A stretch of 64,000 nt of DNA from DTWD01 sp963662965 (GCA_963662965.1 OY759970.1:2604001-2668000); one strand, 5' to 3'. Shown: positions 9,295 through 18,739, numbered from the stretch's first letter. Made by a program: numbers and translations. The notes: generated by a model from the sequence alone, not told the origin.

Positions 9295-9639
9295 CTATTC
9301 AGGGGTCTCGGCTTCGTCAGACGCCCCGGTCGTCTCGGTGGCCGGCACCGCGTCCTCGACCGCCGTCGAGGCCGGCGCGTCGACGCCGGAGACAACGGAG
9401 CCAGGTCCGCGCTGTCCCATGATCGCCAGCACGAGCGCGCCGACCATGAAGAGGGCGCCGAGGACTGTGGTGGCGCGGGTCAGCACCGTCGCGCCGGTGC
9501 GCGCGCTGAACGCCGCCTGACTGCCACTGCCGCCAAAGGCTGCCGCGATGTCGCCGCCTTTGCCCTGCTGCAGCAGCACGATCACGAGCAGGAGGAGGCA
9601 GACAGCCACATAGAAGCCGGAAAGCAGCATGCTCAACAT
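9295..9639 (-). CDS. secG: Preprotein translocase subunit SecG
   Basis: This is a small inner-membrane subunit of the SecYEG channel. Residues 3-24 form a hydrophobic helix (FYVAVCLLLLVIVLL), followed by the conserved QQGKGGDIAAAFGG loop, with SQAAF and a second helix (LGALFMVGALVLAIMG). A Pro/Thr/Glu-rich tail of about 35 residues ends at the stop. ATG 9639 is preferred; a TTG at 9648 would add three residues. It follows tpiA on the same strand and precedes tRNA-Leu, a conserved order. Confidence 0.95.
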   Translation of the reverse strand: MLSMLLSGFYVAVCLLLLVIVLLQQGKGGDIAAAFGGSGSQAAFSARTGATVLTRATTVLGALFMVGALVLAIMGQRGPGSVVSGVDAPASTAVEDAVPATETTGASDEAETPE

Positions 9640-9671
9640 GATCGTCAATTATACCTGTCTACCATCCGCTC

Positions 9672-10436
9672 CTACGTGCCCGGTCTGCCGTGGGCGATGA
9701 TCTCCGCGAAGCTGTCTGGATCCAGGCTGGCGCCGCCGACGAGGGCGCCGTCGACGTCGGGGCGTGCCGAGAGCTCGGCCGTATTCGCCGGCTTCACGCT
9801 GCCCCCGTAGAGCAAGCGACACCCCTCTGCGGCCTCAGCGCCGGCCAGCGCCTCGAGGCGTTCACGGATGTGGCGGTGGGCATCTTGTGCCTGCGCAGGG
9901 GTGGCGGTGCGTCCGGTGCCGATCGCCCACACCGGCTCATAGGCAACGATGAGGCCCGCCACCTCGTTCGACGAGAGGCCGTGCAGTCCTGTGTCAATCT
10001 GGCCGGCGAGCACCGTGTGGGTCTCATTCGCTTCGCGCTGGGCCAGCGTTTCGCCGATGCAGACGATCGGGATGAGTCCGGCGTCGAGACTGACCCGCAC
10101 CTTGCGATTGACTGCGGTGTCGTCCTCGCCAAACAGTTGACGCCGCTCCGAGTGGCCGATGATGACGTGGCTGGCGCCGGCGTCTTGCGCCATCGCCGTG
10201 CTCACCTCACCGGTGAACGCGCCGTGGCTCTCCCAGTGGATGTTCTGGGCGGCGGCGACGACGCGTGTGCCGCGGCAGGCGGCTGCCACCGTCGCGAGTG
10301 CGGTGAACGGCGGCGCGAGCACGATCTCGACGTCGGTCACGTCGGCGACCTTCGGTAAGAAGGCGGTCGTGAAAGCGGTCGCCTCGGCGACCGTCTTGTG
10401 CATCTTCCAATTGGCGGCCAGGACTCGTGTGCGCAT
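9672..10436 (-). CDS. tpiA: Triosephosphate isomerase
   Basis: This enzyme interconverts glyceraldehyde-3-phosphate and dihydroxyacetone phosphate in the cytoplasm. The 254-residue TIM barrel shows AANWKMHKT near residue 8 (catalytic Lys), IIGHSERRQLF near 95 (catalytic His) and AYEPVWAIGTG near 165 (catalytic Glu). Phosphate-loop residues LLYGGSVKP and GALVGGASL close the protein. It is third in the minus-strand operon gap-pgk-tpiA-secG, 28 bases after pgk. Confidence 0.98.
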   Translation of the reverse strand: MRTRVLAANWKMHKTVAEATAFTTAFLPKVADVTDVEIVLAPPFTALATVAAACRGTRVVAAAQNIHWESHGAFTGEVSTAMAQDAGASHVIIGHSERRQLFGEDDTAVNRKVRVSLDAGLIPIVCIGETLAQREANETHTVLAGQIDTGLHGLSSNEVAGLIVAYEPVWAIGTGRTATPAQAQDAHRHIRERLEALAGAEAAEGCRLLYGGSVKPANTAELSARPDVDGALVGGASLDPDSFAEIIAHGRPGT

Positions 10437-10464
10437 GATGAGTCAATCCTAAGTGGACCCTCCA

Positions 10465-11652
10465 CTAGCTCTCAGGAAGAGCCGCGACGCCGGGAAGCGT
10501 TCGCCCGCCCAGAAACTCGAGCGATGCGCCACCGCCGGTCGAAACATGGCCGATCTGGTCGGTCACGCCGGCCTTGCCGATGGCGGCCACCGAGTCCCCG
10601 CCGCCGACGACCGTCGTGCCTGACACCGCCGCCACCGCCTTGGCCACCGCCACCGTACCGCGGCTGAACGGATCGATCTCGAAGACACCCATCGGTCCGT
10701 TCCAGAGCACCGTCGCCGCCTTGTCGATGATGGCGGCGTAGGCCTGCTGCGTTTCTGGACCGATGTCGACGCCGAGTCGGTGTCCGATCGCGGCCGCATC
10801 GACCGGGAGCGTTTCATGCGGCGCGTCCGGCTCGAGAGCGGTCGTCACGAGATGGTCGGTCGGCAGCGCGAGCACGACGCCACAGTCCTTCGCACGTTGC
10901 TCGATCTCGCGCGTCGCGTCGAGGAGCTCTGGCTCCACGAGCGATCGGCCGATCGGGAGCCCGCGCGCCTTGAAGAACGTGTACGTCATCGCTCCGCCGA
11001 TGAGCAGCGCGTCGACGCGCGGTAGCAGGTTCTCGATCACCTCGAGCTTGCCCGACACCTTCGAGCCGCCGAGGATGGCGACAAACGGGCGAGCCGGGGC
11101 GGCGAGGAGCGACCCGAGATATTCCAGCTCGCGTGCCAACAGCAGCCCCGCCGCGGCGTCGGGGAGATCCGCCACGATGCCGGCCGTCGACGCATGCGTG
11201 CGATGCGCCGACCCGAACGCGTCGTTGACGTAGCAGTCGGCCAACGCGGCAAGCGCGCCGGAGAACGCAGGGTCATTGGCTTCCTCTTCGGCGTGGAAGC
11301 GAAGATTCTCGAGCAGTGTGACGCCCTCCGGCCCGGCGTCCTCAACCGCCGCGCGAGCGACCTCGCCCACGCAGTCGGACGCGAAGGCGACCGGTCGTCC
11401 CAGTAGCTCCCGGAGTCTCGCCGCGACCGGTTCCAGGCTGAGCTCAGGCTTTCGTGCTCCTTTGGGTCGCCCGAGATGGGAGGCGAGCACGAGCGAAGCA
11501 CCCTGGTCGAGGGCGTACTGCAGGGTTGGCAGCGCCGCGCGGATCCGCGTGTCGTCTCCGACGCCGCCGTCTGTCAACGGCACGTTGAAGTCGACACGGA
11601 CGAAGACTCGCTTGCCGTCGAGGTCTAGGTCTCGGATCGAGCGCTTTGACAC
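10465..11652 (-). CDS. pgk: Phosphoglycerate kinase
   Basis: This kinase transfers phosphate from 1,3-bisphosphoglycerate to ADP in glycolysis. It starts at GTG 11652. The 395-residue protein contains VFVRVDFNVPL near residue 15, LASHLGRPKG near 58, the hinge GGSKVSGKLEV near 195, and the C-terminal nucleotide segments NGPMGVFE and GGGDSVAAIGKAG. Length and motifs are typical. It lies 11 bases downstream of gap on the same strand. Confidence 0.98.
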   Translation of the reverse strand: MSKRSIRDLDLDGKRVFVRVDFNVPLTDGGVGDDTRIRAALPTLQYALDQGASLVLASHLGRPKGARKPELSLEPVAARLRELLGRPVAFASDCVGEVARAAVEDAGPEGVTLLENLRFHAEEEANDPAFSGALAALADCYVNDAFGSAHRTHASTAGIVADLPDAAAGLLLARELEYLGSLLAAPARPFVAILGGSKVSGKLEVIENLLPRVDALLIGGAMTYTFFKARGLPIGRSLVEPELLDATREIEQRAKDCGVVLALPTDHLVTTALEPDAPHETLPVDAAAIGHRLGVDIGPETQQAYAAIIDKAATVLWNGPMGVFEIDPFSRGTVAVAKAVAAVSGTTVVGGGDSVAAIGKAGVTDQIGHVSTGGGASLEFLGGRTLPGVAALPES

Positions 11653-11663
11653 GGTCGCGCGGA

Positions 11664-12677
11664 CTAGACGCCTTTCGCGGCGAGCAAATTGACCAGATCA
11701 ACGCAGCGTGACGAGTAGCCCCACTCGTTGTCGTACCACGAGAGCACCTTGATGAAATCACCCTCGATCACCTTGGTGTAGGCGGCATCGACGATCGACG
11801 AGTGCGGGTTGCCCTTGAAGTCGATTGAAACGAGCGGGTCCTTCGACAAATAGAGGATGCCGCTCAGGCGCGCGCGCGCCGCCGCCTCGAACGCGGCGTT
11901 GACGTCGTCCCCAGTCACCGGTTTCTCCACCTCGGCGACCAGGTCGACGACCGAGACGTTCGGCGTCGGGACGCGGATGGCGATGCCATCGAGCTTGCCT
12001 TTGAGCTCGGGGAGCACTTCCCCGACCGCAACCGCGGCGCCGGTGGTGGTCGGAATCATCGAGACGCCGGCGGCGCGGGCGCGACGCAGGTCGTTGTGCG
12101 GCAGGTCGAGCAGCTTTTGGTCGTTGGTGTACGAGTGCACCGTCGTCATCCACCCCCGCCGTAGCCCGAACTGCTCGTGCAGCACTTTGGCGACCGGCGC
12201 TAGGCAGTTCGTCGTGCACGACGCGTTGGAGATGATCTGGTGCTGCGCCGGGTCGTACTTCTCGTCATTGACACCGAGCACCAGCGTCAAGTCCGGTCCC
12301 TTCGCCGGCGCGGTGATGATGACCTTCTTGGCGCCCCCCGCGAGGTGCTTCGCTGCGTCGTCGCGCTTGGTGAAGAGCCCGGTCGATTCGAAGACGATGT
12401 CGACACCGAGATCGCCCCAGGGCAAGGCGGCCGGGTCGCGCTCGGAGAGCACCTTGAAATGCCGGTCCCCGACGCTCAGACCGTCGCCGTCGACGCCGAC
12501 GTCGTCAGCCAAGTTCCCGAGCACGGAGTCGTACTTGAGCAGATGGGCTAGGGTCCCGGGACTCGTGATGTCGTTCACCGCGACGAACTCGATATCGCTG
12601 CCGCGTTCCTGCATGGCGGCGCGCATGATGTTGCGGCCGATGCGCCCGAACCCGTTAATGCCGACCTTGATGCCCAT
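11664..12677 (-). CDS. gap: Glyceraldehyde-3-phosphate dehydrogenase
   Basis: This NAD-dependent glycolytic dehydrogenase has 337 residues. It opens with KVGINGFGRIGRNIMRA (dinucleotide fold). The catalytic motif SNASCTTNCLAPV near residue 152 holds the active-site Cys, and WYDNEWGYSSR near 313 is the conserved C-terminal signature. It is first of the gap-pgk-tpiA-secG operon; a GGAGAAGGACC ribosome site sits just before the ATG on the minus strand. Confidence 0.98.
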   Translation of the reverse strand: MGIKVGINGFGRIGRNIMRAAMQERGSDIEFVAVNDITSPGTLAHLLKYDSVLGNLADDVGVDGDGLSVGDRHFKVLSERDPAALPWGDLGVDIVFESTGLFTKRDDAAKHLAGGAKKVIITAPAKGPDLTLVLGVNDEKYDPAQHQIISNASCTTNCLAPVAKVLHEQFGLRRGWMTTVHSYTNDQKLLDLPHNDLRRARAAGVSMIPTTTGAAVAVGEVLPELKGKLDGIAIRVPTPNVSVVDLVAEVEKPVTGDDVNAAFEAAARARLSGILYLSKDPLVSIDFKGNPHSSIVDAAYTKVIEGDFIKVLSWYDNEWGYSSRCVDLVNLLAAKGV

Positions 12678-12820
12678 GATTGGTCCTTCTCCGAATTACG
12701 TCCACCTACCACGGCGTCACGCTGTAACAGGTAAACAAACAGGCTATTCTAGTGCCCAGCCACGGCGTTTGGCAAAACTGCGCAGTTTCGGCATTCTTAG
12801 AGTCGACCGAAGCCTCCTAC
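12678..12820. promoter_or_regulatory. Divergent intergenic region between gap and waaA
   Basis: These 143 bases separate two divergent operons and should hold both promoters. On the plus strand a CTATTCT at about 12744 resembles a -10 element, but no convincing -35 is visible. On the minus strand only the gap ribosome site is clear. I cannot place start sites. Confidence 0.35.
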
Positions 12821-14161
12821 ATGTACCTGCTGTACAGCGCACTCCTTTCCATCTACTTCCTGGCTCTGCTTCCCGCGATCGCCTACGGGGCGTGGAAGCA
12901 CGGCAAGCCGGTCGGCAGCGTGCGCGAGCGGTTCGGTCGATTGCCGAGCGCCGTCAATCCAGCGCACTCGCCGTCCATCTGGATTCACGCCGTCTCGGTC
13001 GGCGAGGCGCTCGCCGCACGCCCGCTCATCCAGGCGCTGCGCCGGGTCTACCCCGACCACCGCCTGGTGATGTCGACGACAACGGCGACCGGACAACAGG
13101 TGGCGCGTCAGGGTGGCGACGAGCTCGACGCCGTGTGCTACGCGCCGTTCGATTTCATGCCGACGGTGACGCGCGCGCTCGACCGAATCACGCCGGATCT
13201 CCTGATCGTCGTCGATACGGAAATTTGGCCGAATCTCCTCCGGGCATGCCGCCATCGGGGCGTGCGCACGATGCTGGTCAACGGCCGGCTATCGGACCGG
13301 TCGTACCGAGGCTATCGCCTGGTGCGCCCCTTCATACGGCACGTGTTCAAGGACGTCGACCGTATCTGCACGCAAACGGAGCGCTGGGCCCAACGCTATG
13401 TCGACCTCGGGGCCGACGCTCGCCGCGTCACGGTAACGGGCAGCCTGAAGTTCGATGCGCTCGATATGCCAACCACCGGCGCGCCGCATCACGTCGCCGA
13501 CCGCGTGTTGGGGTTCTTCACGTTCGCGGAGAAGCGGCCGGTCCTCATTGCGGCCAGCACGCTCCGCGGTGAAGAGGAGCCGGTGCTGCGCGCCTTCGCC
13601 CGCGTCCGAGAGACCGCGGCGGACGCATTGCTCGTGCTCGCGCCGCGGCATCCGGAGCGCTTCGCCGAAGCCCGCGCCTGCGCCGAGGCGGCGGGCTACC
13701 ACGTGCACGCGCGGAGCGAGCTGCCGGTTGGCGGCGACCCCGAAGCGACGATCGTACTCCTCGACACCATGGGTGAGCTCGCGCGTCTGTTCCGGATCGC
13801 GTCGACGGTCTTCATTGGCGGCAGTTTGGTCCCGGCCGGTGGCCACAATTTGCTTGAGCCGGCGGCGTTCGGCAACGCCATCGTGGTCGGACCGCACATG
13901 GAGAACTTCGCGGAGGTGACGGAGCAGTTCGTCACCCAGCAGGCCGCCGTGCAGGTACAGAACGAGGCGGAGCTGGAACAGACGCTGGTGGACTTGATGC
14001 GCGACGGCGTGCGACGCGCGGGCCTCGGGGCGGCGGCGCGGGCGCTCGTTGATGCGCATCGCGGTGCGACCCATCGCAGCGTGGCGGTCGCCGCCGAGCT
14101 CCTCACGCCCGGCGCCCCCCGCGCCGCTGGCGTGACACCGACGCTCCGCGCGGTGCGGTGA
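12821..14161 (+). CDS. waaA: 3-deoxy-D-manno-octulosonic acid (Kdo) transferase
   Basis: This enzyme adds Kdo from CMP-Kdo to lipid A precursor at the inner face of the inner membrane. ATG 12821 is chosen because it begins the N-terminal anchor helix (YLLYSALLSIYFLALLPA); the frame is open 69 bases further upstream. Family motifs follow: IWIHAVSVGEALAARP (with the catalytic acid), VVDTEIWPNLLRACR, and FIGGSLVPAGGHNLLEPAAFG in the donor domain. It is first of the LPS-core operon, and its stop overlaps the lpxK start. Confidence 0.93.
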   Translation: MYLLYSALLSIYFLALLPAIAYGAWKHGKPVGSVRERFGRLPSAVNPAHSPSIWIHAVSVGEALAARPLIQALRRVYPDHRLVMSTTTATGQQVARQGGDELDAVCYAPFDFMPTVTRALDRITPDLLIVVDTEIWPNLLRACRHRGVRTMLVNGRLSDRSYRGYRLVRPFIRHVFKDVDRICTQTERWAQRYVDLGADARRVTVTGSLKFDALDMPTTGAPHHVADRVLGFFTFAEKRPVLIAASTLRGEEEPVLRAFARVRETAADALLVLAPRHPERFAEARACAEAAGYHVHARSELPVGGDPEATIVLLDTMGELARLFRIASTVFIGGSLVPAGGHNLLEPAAFGNAIVVGPHMENFAEVTEQFVTQQAAVQVQNEAELEQTLVDLMRDGVRRAGLGAAARALVDAHRGATHRSVAVAAELLTPGAPRAAGVTPTLRAVR

Positions 14162-15168
14162 TGCTGAGCGAGCTCTACGCCCGCGTGGCGGCGCGTCGGC
14201 GCCGGTGGTACGAGCAGCATCCCGACTCGCGTCGCCGGTTGACGCGACCGGTCGTCAGCGTCGGCGCGCTCGCCGTCGGCGGGCGCGGCAAGACACCGGT
14301 CGCCCGGCTGGTCGCGGAGCTCCTCCGCGATGCCGGCGAGCATCCCGCGATTCTGAGCCGGGGGTATGGGCGTGCGGAGCCGCGGGACGGCGTCGTCGTG
14401 GTGCGCGACCGCGACTCGGTGCTCGCGTCCGTCCACGTGGCGGGAGACGAGCCTCTCATGCTGGCGGAGCGCCTGCCCGGTGTCTGTGTGCTGGTCAGCG
14501 AAGACCGGTCGGTGGCGGGGCGCCTCGCGGAGACGCAGCTCGGTGCGACGGTGCACGTGCTCGACGACGGTTTTCAGCATTTCCCGTTGGCGCGCGACGT
14601 CGACCTCTTGCTGACGCATGCCGACGACCTCGACCAGACGACGATGCCGGGCGGGCGGCTGCGGGAGCCACTCGACACCGCACGGCTCGCTGATGCCGGC
14701 ATCGTCGACGCCGCCGACATGGCCGCCGCCACGACGGTCGCCGACCGCCTGGGACTCGCCACCGCCTTCCGGCTGGAGCGTACGTTGGGGACGCCTCGGG
14801 TCGTTGGGGGTGATGCCGATCGCGTGCACGTTCCCCCCGGCGCGCGCGTCCTGGCCGTCGCCGGCATCGCGATGCCCGCCCGGTTCAGCGACGCGCTGAG
14901 GGCGGCGGGCTTCGATGTGGTCGATGTTCTGGCCTTCAAGGATCACCATCGATTCACGGCTGGCGACATTCGACGCATTGCCGACCGCGCCCGGCGTCAC
15001 GACGTGGCGTGGGTGCTGACGACCGAGAAGGACGCCGTTCGGCTCGCGCCGCATGCCCCGCTGGCGTTTCCGATCGCGGCGGTGCCGCTGGCGGTTCGGG
15101 TCGACCCATCCGACGACTTCAGATCGTGGCTGCTGAGGCGGCTGACGGCTGACGGAGCCGACCAGTGA
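14158..15168 (+). CDS. lpxK: Tetraacyldisaccharide 4'-kinase
   Basis: This kinase adds the 4'-phosphate to the lipid A disaccharide, an inner-membrane-associated step. The 336-residue product has the P-loop-like VGALAVGGRGKTPVARLV near residue 42, SRGYGR near 69, VLVSEDRSVAGRLA, the catalytic DDGFQHF near 140, and VLTTEKDAVRL toward the end. The start is GTG 14158 or ATG 14161; both overlap the waaA stop. It overlaps the next gene by four bases (GTGA). Confidence 0.93.
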   Translation: MMLSELYARVAARRRRWYEQHPDSRRRLTRPVVSVGALAVGGRGKTPVARLVAELLRDAGEHPAILSRGYGRAEPRDGVVVVRDRDSVLASVHVAGDEPLMLAERLPGVCVLVSEDRSVAGRLAETQLGATVHVLDDGFQHFPLARDVDLLLTHADDLDQTTMPGGRLREPLDTARLADAGIVDAADMAAATTVADRLGLATAFRLERTLGTPRVVGGDADRVHVPPGARVLAVAGIAMPARFSDALRAAGFDVVDVLAFKDHHRFTAGDIRRIADRARRHDVAWVLTTEKDAVRLAPHAPLAFPIAAVPLAVRVDPSDDFRSWLLRRLTADGADQ

Positions 15169-16121
15169 GCGTCTCGTTGCGTCACCGATTGGAGTATCTC
15201 GTCGTCATGACGATTCGCGGCGCGGTGCGCGTGCTGCCCCGGCGAGTCAGTTTGAGCCTCGGCACCACACTCGGCAAGCTGTTCTATCGGCTGCACGGAC
15301 GCCGCCGAGAGCTGGCCGTGGTGAATCTGCGCACCGCCTTTGCGGAGCGGACCGAGGCCGAGTGCCGGACGATTCTGCGCGTGACGTTTGGCCAGCTCGG
15401 GCGGCACATTATCGATTTCCTCAACTTCGACGCCATGAGCGCAGACGAGATGATGCAGCTCGTCGAGATCGAAGGTGGAGAGCATGTGGAACGTGCGATG
15501 GCGCAGGGCAACGGCGTTATGTACTTCGCGGGCCACTTCGGATGTTGGGAGCTCCAAATTATGGTGCACGCGTTCCGTTTCGATCGCATCGTGATGGTGG
15601 CGCGCACGCTCGACAATCCGCTGCTGGAGCGCTTGATCGAACGGATTCGCACCCGGGTTGGCACGATGGTGCTGTCGCGGCAGGGCGCCGTCCGTGGTTT
15701 GCTCCGGGCGCTCCAGAATGGAGGCGCGGTCGGGCTGATGGTCGACCAGCACATCCAGGATCGCAGCGCCGTGCAGGTTGACTACTTTGGTCGGGCGGCC
15801 TCGACGACGTCGACGATCGCGTCACTCGCGCTGCGCACCGGGGCCCCGATCATCCCGGTGTTTGCCTTCCCGCTGCCGCGCGGACGCTATCGCATGGTGT
15901 ACGAGGCTCCGATCGAGGCGCCGAGCGCCGACGACGAACACCCGATACGGACGTACACTCAGCGATGCACCGATCGCCTCGAGGCGCGGGTTCGACGGGA
16001 TCCGCATCTGTGGTTGTGGATGCATCGGCGATGGCGGTCGACACCAGCGTCCGATGATCTGATGGACGGTCGACCACGCGAGACCGTACCTCGGCGTGCC
16101 GACCTCGATGCCACGCGATAG
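15165..16121 (+). CDS. Lipid A biosynthesis acyltransferase (LpxL/HtrB-like)
   Basis: This membrane-associated late acyltransferase adds a secondary acyl chain to Kdo-lipid A. It has 318 residues and a GTG start overlapping the lpxK stop. The HX4E active site is visible in AGHFGCWELQ near residue 124. MVDQHIQDRSAVQVDYFGR and GAPIIPVFAFPL match the family's substrate-pocket region. The C-terminus WLWMHRRWRS is the usual ending. I do not assign LpxL versus LpxM, since the sequence alone does not decide acyl position. Confidence 0.88.
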   Translation: MSVSLRHRLEYLVVMTIRGAVRVLPRRVSLSLGTTLGKLFYRLHGRRRELAVVNLRTAFAERTEAECRTILRVTFGQLGRHIIDFLNFDAMSADEMMQLVEIEGGEHVERAMAQGNGVMYFAGHFGCWELQIMVHAFRFDRIVMVARTLDNPLLERLIERIRTRVGTMVLSRQGAVRGLLRALQNGGAVGLMVDQHIQDRSAVQVDYFGRAASTTSTIASLALRTGAPIIPVFAFPLPRGRYRMVYEAPIEAPSADDEHPIRTYTQRCTDRLEARVRRDPHLWLWMHRRWRSTPASDDLMDGRPRETVPRRADLDATR

Positions 16122-16130
16122 AATCTCGCC

Positions 16131-17192
16131 GTGATTGCAGCGCCGGGAGCCCCATTGCAGCGGACTGATACCGATCTTCACACTCGACTCATCGGTCTCG
16201 CCGAGCAGTTCGTCGGGCGGCGTATCGTCATCGTCGGCGATGTCATCGCCGATGAATTCATGTACGGTCGGCTGTCGCGGCTGTCACGTGAGGCCCCGGT
16301 GCCCATCCTGAGCTACGACGGGACGACGATCGTCCCCGGCGGCGCGGGAAACGCCGCCAGTAACGTCGGTGCGCTTGGCGGCGACGCCGGTCTCGTCGGT
16401 CTCGTCGGTCGTGGCGCGACCGACCGCAGACTCTTTTGCGCGCTGCGGACGCGGGTCGACACCGCACGGCTGGTGCGGCCGACGTCGTATCACGCGCCCG
16501 TCAAGACGCGTATCCTCGCGGGGGGGCAACACTCAGCGCGACAGCAGATCGTCCGCGTCGACCGTGAGGGGTCGCCGGTGGAGCCGGCCGTGGGTCGGCA
16601 GTTTGCCCGCGCGGCGGTCGCGGCGCTCGGTGCCGCCGATGCGGTGATCGTCTCCGACTACGGGTCTGGTCTGGTCACGCCGGCGCTCGTCGCGCAGCTG
16701 AAGTCGAAACTGGACCGCCGCCGTCGCCGCCGCGCGATTCCCCTACTGGTCGACTCACGCCACAACCTTCCCCGTTTTCGAGGTTGCACGGCGTGCACAC
16801 CGAATCAGGGGGAGGTGGAGCAGATCCTCGGCGTGTCGATCGGCGACGACGGTCGCCGACTCGAGTCGGCCGGACGCGCGCTGCTGAAGCGTACCCGCGC
16901 CCGCGGTATCGTGATCACGCGAGGGAGTCGCGGCATGTCCGTGTTCGTTCCCGGTCGACGCACCGATCACATTCCGATCTTCGGGACAGACGAGGTGGCC
17001 GATGTGACGGGAGCCGGCGACACCGTGATTGCGACGCTCACCTTGGGTCTGTCGGCCGGTGCCTCCTTGTACGAGGCGGCACGTCTCGCCAATTATGCTG
17101 GCGGCCTGGTCGTGATGAAGCGGGGAACGGCCACGGTCACCCGCGATGAGCTGGTGGCGGCGATTCGGGCCGACCGCGACCGCGAAGGGTAG
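16131..17192 (+). CDS. rfaE1: D-glycero-beta-D-manno-heptose-7-phosphate kinase
   Basis: This PfkB-type sugar kinase phosphorylates heptose-7-phosphate at C1 for ADP-heptose synthesis. It starts at GTG 16131. RIVIVGDVIADEFMYGR at residue 24 and PGGAGNAASNVGALGG near 65 are the sugar-binding glycine motifs. DVTGAGDTVIATLTLGL near 290 carries the catalytic Asp. In enterobacteria this domain is fused to the adenylyltransferase as HldE; here the two are separate adjacent genes, as in many other phyla. Confidence 0.92.
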   Translation: MIAAPGAPLQRTDTDLHTRLIGLAEQFVGRRIVIVGDVIADEFMYGRLSRLSREAPVPILSYDGTTIVPGGAGNAASNVGALGGDAGLVGLVGRGATDRRLFCALRTRVDTARLVRPTSYHAPVKTRILAGGQHSARQQIVRVDREGSPVEPAVGRQFARAAVAALGAADAVIVSDYGSGLVTPALVAQLKSKLDRRRRRRAIPLLVDSRHNLPRFRGCTACTPNQGEVEQILGVSIGDDGRRLESAGRALLKRTRARGIVITRGSRGMSVFVPGRRTDHIPIFGTDEVADVTGAGDTVIATLTLGLSAGASLYEAARLANYAGGLVVMKRGTATVTRDELVAAIRADRDREG

Positions 17193-17206
17193 GCACGCCG
17201 TTGGGA

Positions 17207-17680
17207 ATGGTCGTCTCTGAGGAGCGTCTCCGCGACTTGGTCGCCACCGCGCGCGGGGAAGAACAGACCATCGCGCTGGCGAACGGGTGCTTCGATCTCC
17301 TGCACGTGGGCCATGTGCGCTATCTGCGGGGCGCCGCCGCCGAGGCCGACCGCCTCGTGGTCGGCGTGAACGACGACCGTTCAGTCCGCGAGCTGAAGGG
17401 CCGCCGGCAGCCGCTACAGCCGGCCGCCGAGCGCGCCGAGCTGATTGCGGCGTTCGAGATGGTCGACTACGTCGTGGTGTTCTCCGGCACGACCGCGGCG
17501 GAGCTGCTGCAGTCGATCCGTCCGGACGTGCACTGCAAGGGGACCGACTACACCGTCGACACGGTCCCGGAGCGCGACGTGGTGCGTGCGTATGGTGGAC
17601 GGACCGTGATCGTCGGTGACTCCAAGGACCACTCGACGCGCGACTTGCTTGGAAGGATAGACACCCCACCTTTTCGGTAG
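17207..17680 (+). CDS. rfaE2: D-glycero-beta-D-manno-heptose 1-phosphate adenylyltransferase
   Basis: This nucleotidyltransferase makes ADP-heptose from heptose-1-phosphate and ATP. ANGCFDLLHVGHVRYL near residue 27 contains the HxGH nucleotidyltransferase motif. VGVNDDRSVRELKGRRQPL and CKGTDYTVDTVPE are the other conserved blocks. ATG 17207 is preferred; TTG 17201 adds two residues. It lies 14 bases after the kinase gene and 9 before the heptosyltransferase, so kinase, adenylyltransferase and transferase form one pathway unit. Confidence 0.93.
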   Translation: MVVSEERLRDLVATARGEEQTIALANGCFDLLHVGHVRYLRGAAAEADRLVVGVNDDRSVRELKGRRQPLQPAAERAELIAAFEMVDYVVVFSGTTAAELLQSIRPDVHCKGTDYTVDTVPERDVVRAYGGRTVIVGDSKDHSTRDLLGRIDTPPFR

Positions 17681-17689
17681 TGTCACGTC

Positions 17690-18739
17690 ATGCGTGTCCT
17701 CATCGTTCGCCTCAGCTCGCTTGGCGACGTCGTCCACACGATTCCGGTCGCCGCGGCGCTCCGCCGTCACATGCCCGACGCCACGATCGATTGGGTCGTC
17801 GACGAGGCGAACGCTGAGTTCCTCTCGCTGGTCCCGGTCATCGATCGGCTGGTGGTGCTCCGGTCGCGAAGCGTCTCGACGGTGTCCGCGTGGTCGACCC
17901 TTCGACGGGAGCTTCGGCGTGGTCGGTATGACGTCGCGCTCGATGTGCAGGGGCTGTGCAAGTCGGCGCTGGCGGCGCGCCTCAGCGCGGCTCGGCGCGT
18001 CATCGGGTACCGCGTGCCGTTCCTCCGTGAGGCCTGGGCCACATGGCTGTACAGCGAGACCGCCGACCCGGGTGAACCGACCCACGTCGTGGATCGGAAT
18101 CTGGGCATCCTCACCGCGCTCCGTATTTCTGATTCGACCTGGGCGTTTCCGATAGAGGTGCCGGTGTCGGGCGTCGTGGACGAGACGCACGCACGCCTCG
18201 GCGGTGCCGGCGAGCCGTTCGTGCTGCTCAACCCGAACGCCGCGTGGCCAAACAAGTGTTGGCCCGCGGAGCGGTTTGGCGCCGTCGCGACGCACATTCG
18301 TGACACGCACGCGCTGCGAACCGTCGTGGTCTGGGGGCCGTCCGACGAGACGCGTGCCGACGCCGTCGTCGCCGCGTCGTCCGGAGCGGCCATCCGTGCC
18401 CCGCGGACCACCCTCCCCGAGCTGGCGTCACTGCTCAAGCCCGCCGCGCTGCTGGTGTCTGGTGACACCGGTCCGCTGCACATGGCGGCCGCGCTCGAAA
18501 CGCCGGTGGTCGGCGTCTACGGCCCGAGCGATCCGGCCCGCAACGGCCCCTGGGGCCCGCGCGATGAGGTGGTATCGGCGTCGGACGCGTGTCGCTGCCT
18601 GCAACGCTCTGGACGGCGCGGCGCCGTCGGGATGGTGCGGCGCTGTGAGCAGACCACGTGGTGTCTCGAGGGCGTCTCGGTCGACGATGTGTGCGCCGCC
18701 GTCGACCGCCGATTGACGACGGCCATGGCCCATGCTTGA
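17690..18739 (+). CDS. waaC: Heptosyltransferase I-like GT9 enzyme
   Basis: This GT9 enzyme probably adds the first L,D-heptose to Kdo-lipid A at the cytoplasmic face. VLIVRLSSLGDVVHTIPV at residue 3 is the family N-terminal signature with the catalytic-region Asp. LDVQGLCKSALAARLS near 85, LNPNAAWPNKCWPAERF near 180 and SGDTGPLHMAAALETPVVGVYGPSDP near 262 are donor and acceptor loops. Position directly after the ADP-heptose genes supports the assignment; WaaC rather than WaaF is inferred from the VQGLxKSAL form. Confidence 0.87.
   Translation: MRVLIVRLSSLGDVVHTIPVAAALRRHMPDATIDWVVDEANAEFLSLVPVIDRLVVLRSRSVSTVSAWSTLRRELRRGRYDVALDVQGLCKSALAARLSAARRVIGYRVPFLREAWATWLYSETADPGEPTHVVDRNLGILTALRISDSTWAFPIEVPVSGVVDETHARLGGAGEPFVLLNPNAAWPNKCWPAERFGAVATHIRDTHALRTVVVWGPSDETRADAVVAASSGAAIRAPRTTLPELASLLKPAALLVSGDTGPLHMAAALETPVVGVYGPSDPARNGPWGPRDEVVSASDACRCLQRSGRRGAVGMVRRCEQTTWCLEGVSVDDVCAAVDRRLTTAMAHA

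Noticed and set aside
9078..9395. Minus-strand frame containing WRNWQTHQLEGLASHWLMG
   Set aside because: It is a translation of the tRNA-Leu gene itself, another common spurious peptide.
11857..13572. 571-codon plus-strand open frame across gap and into waaA
   Set aside because: It is antisense to gap and out of frame with waaA, both of which have clear catalytic motifs. The translation is Ser/Arg/Pro-rich with no family signature; high GC keeps such frames open.
16755..17669. 304-codon minus-strand open frame over rfaE1/rfaE2
   Set aside because: Antisense shadow of two well-supported heptose genes; composition is low-complexity Arg/Ser/Pro.
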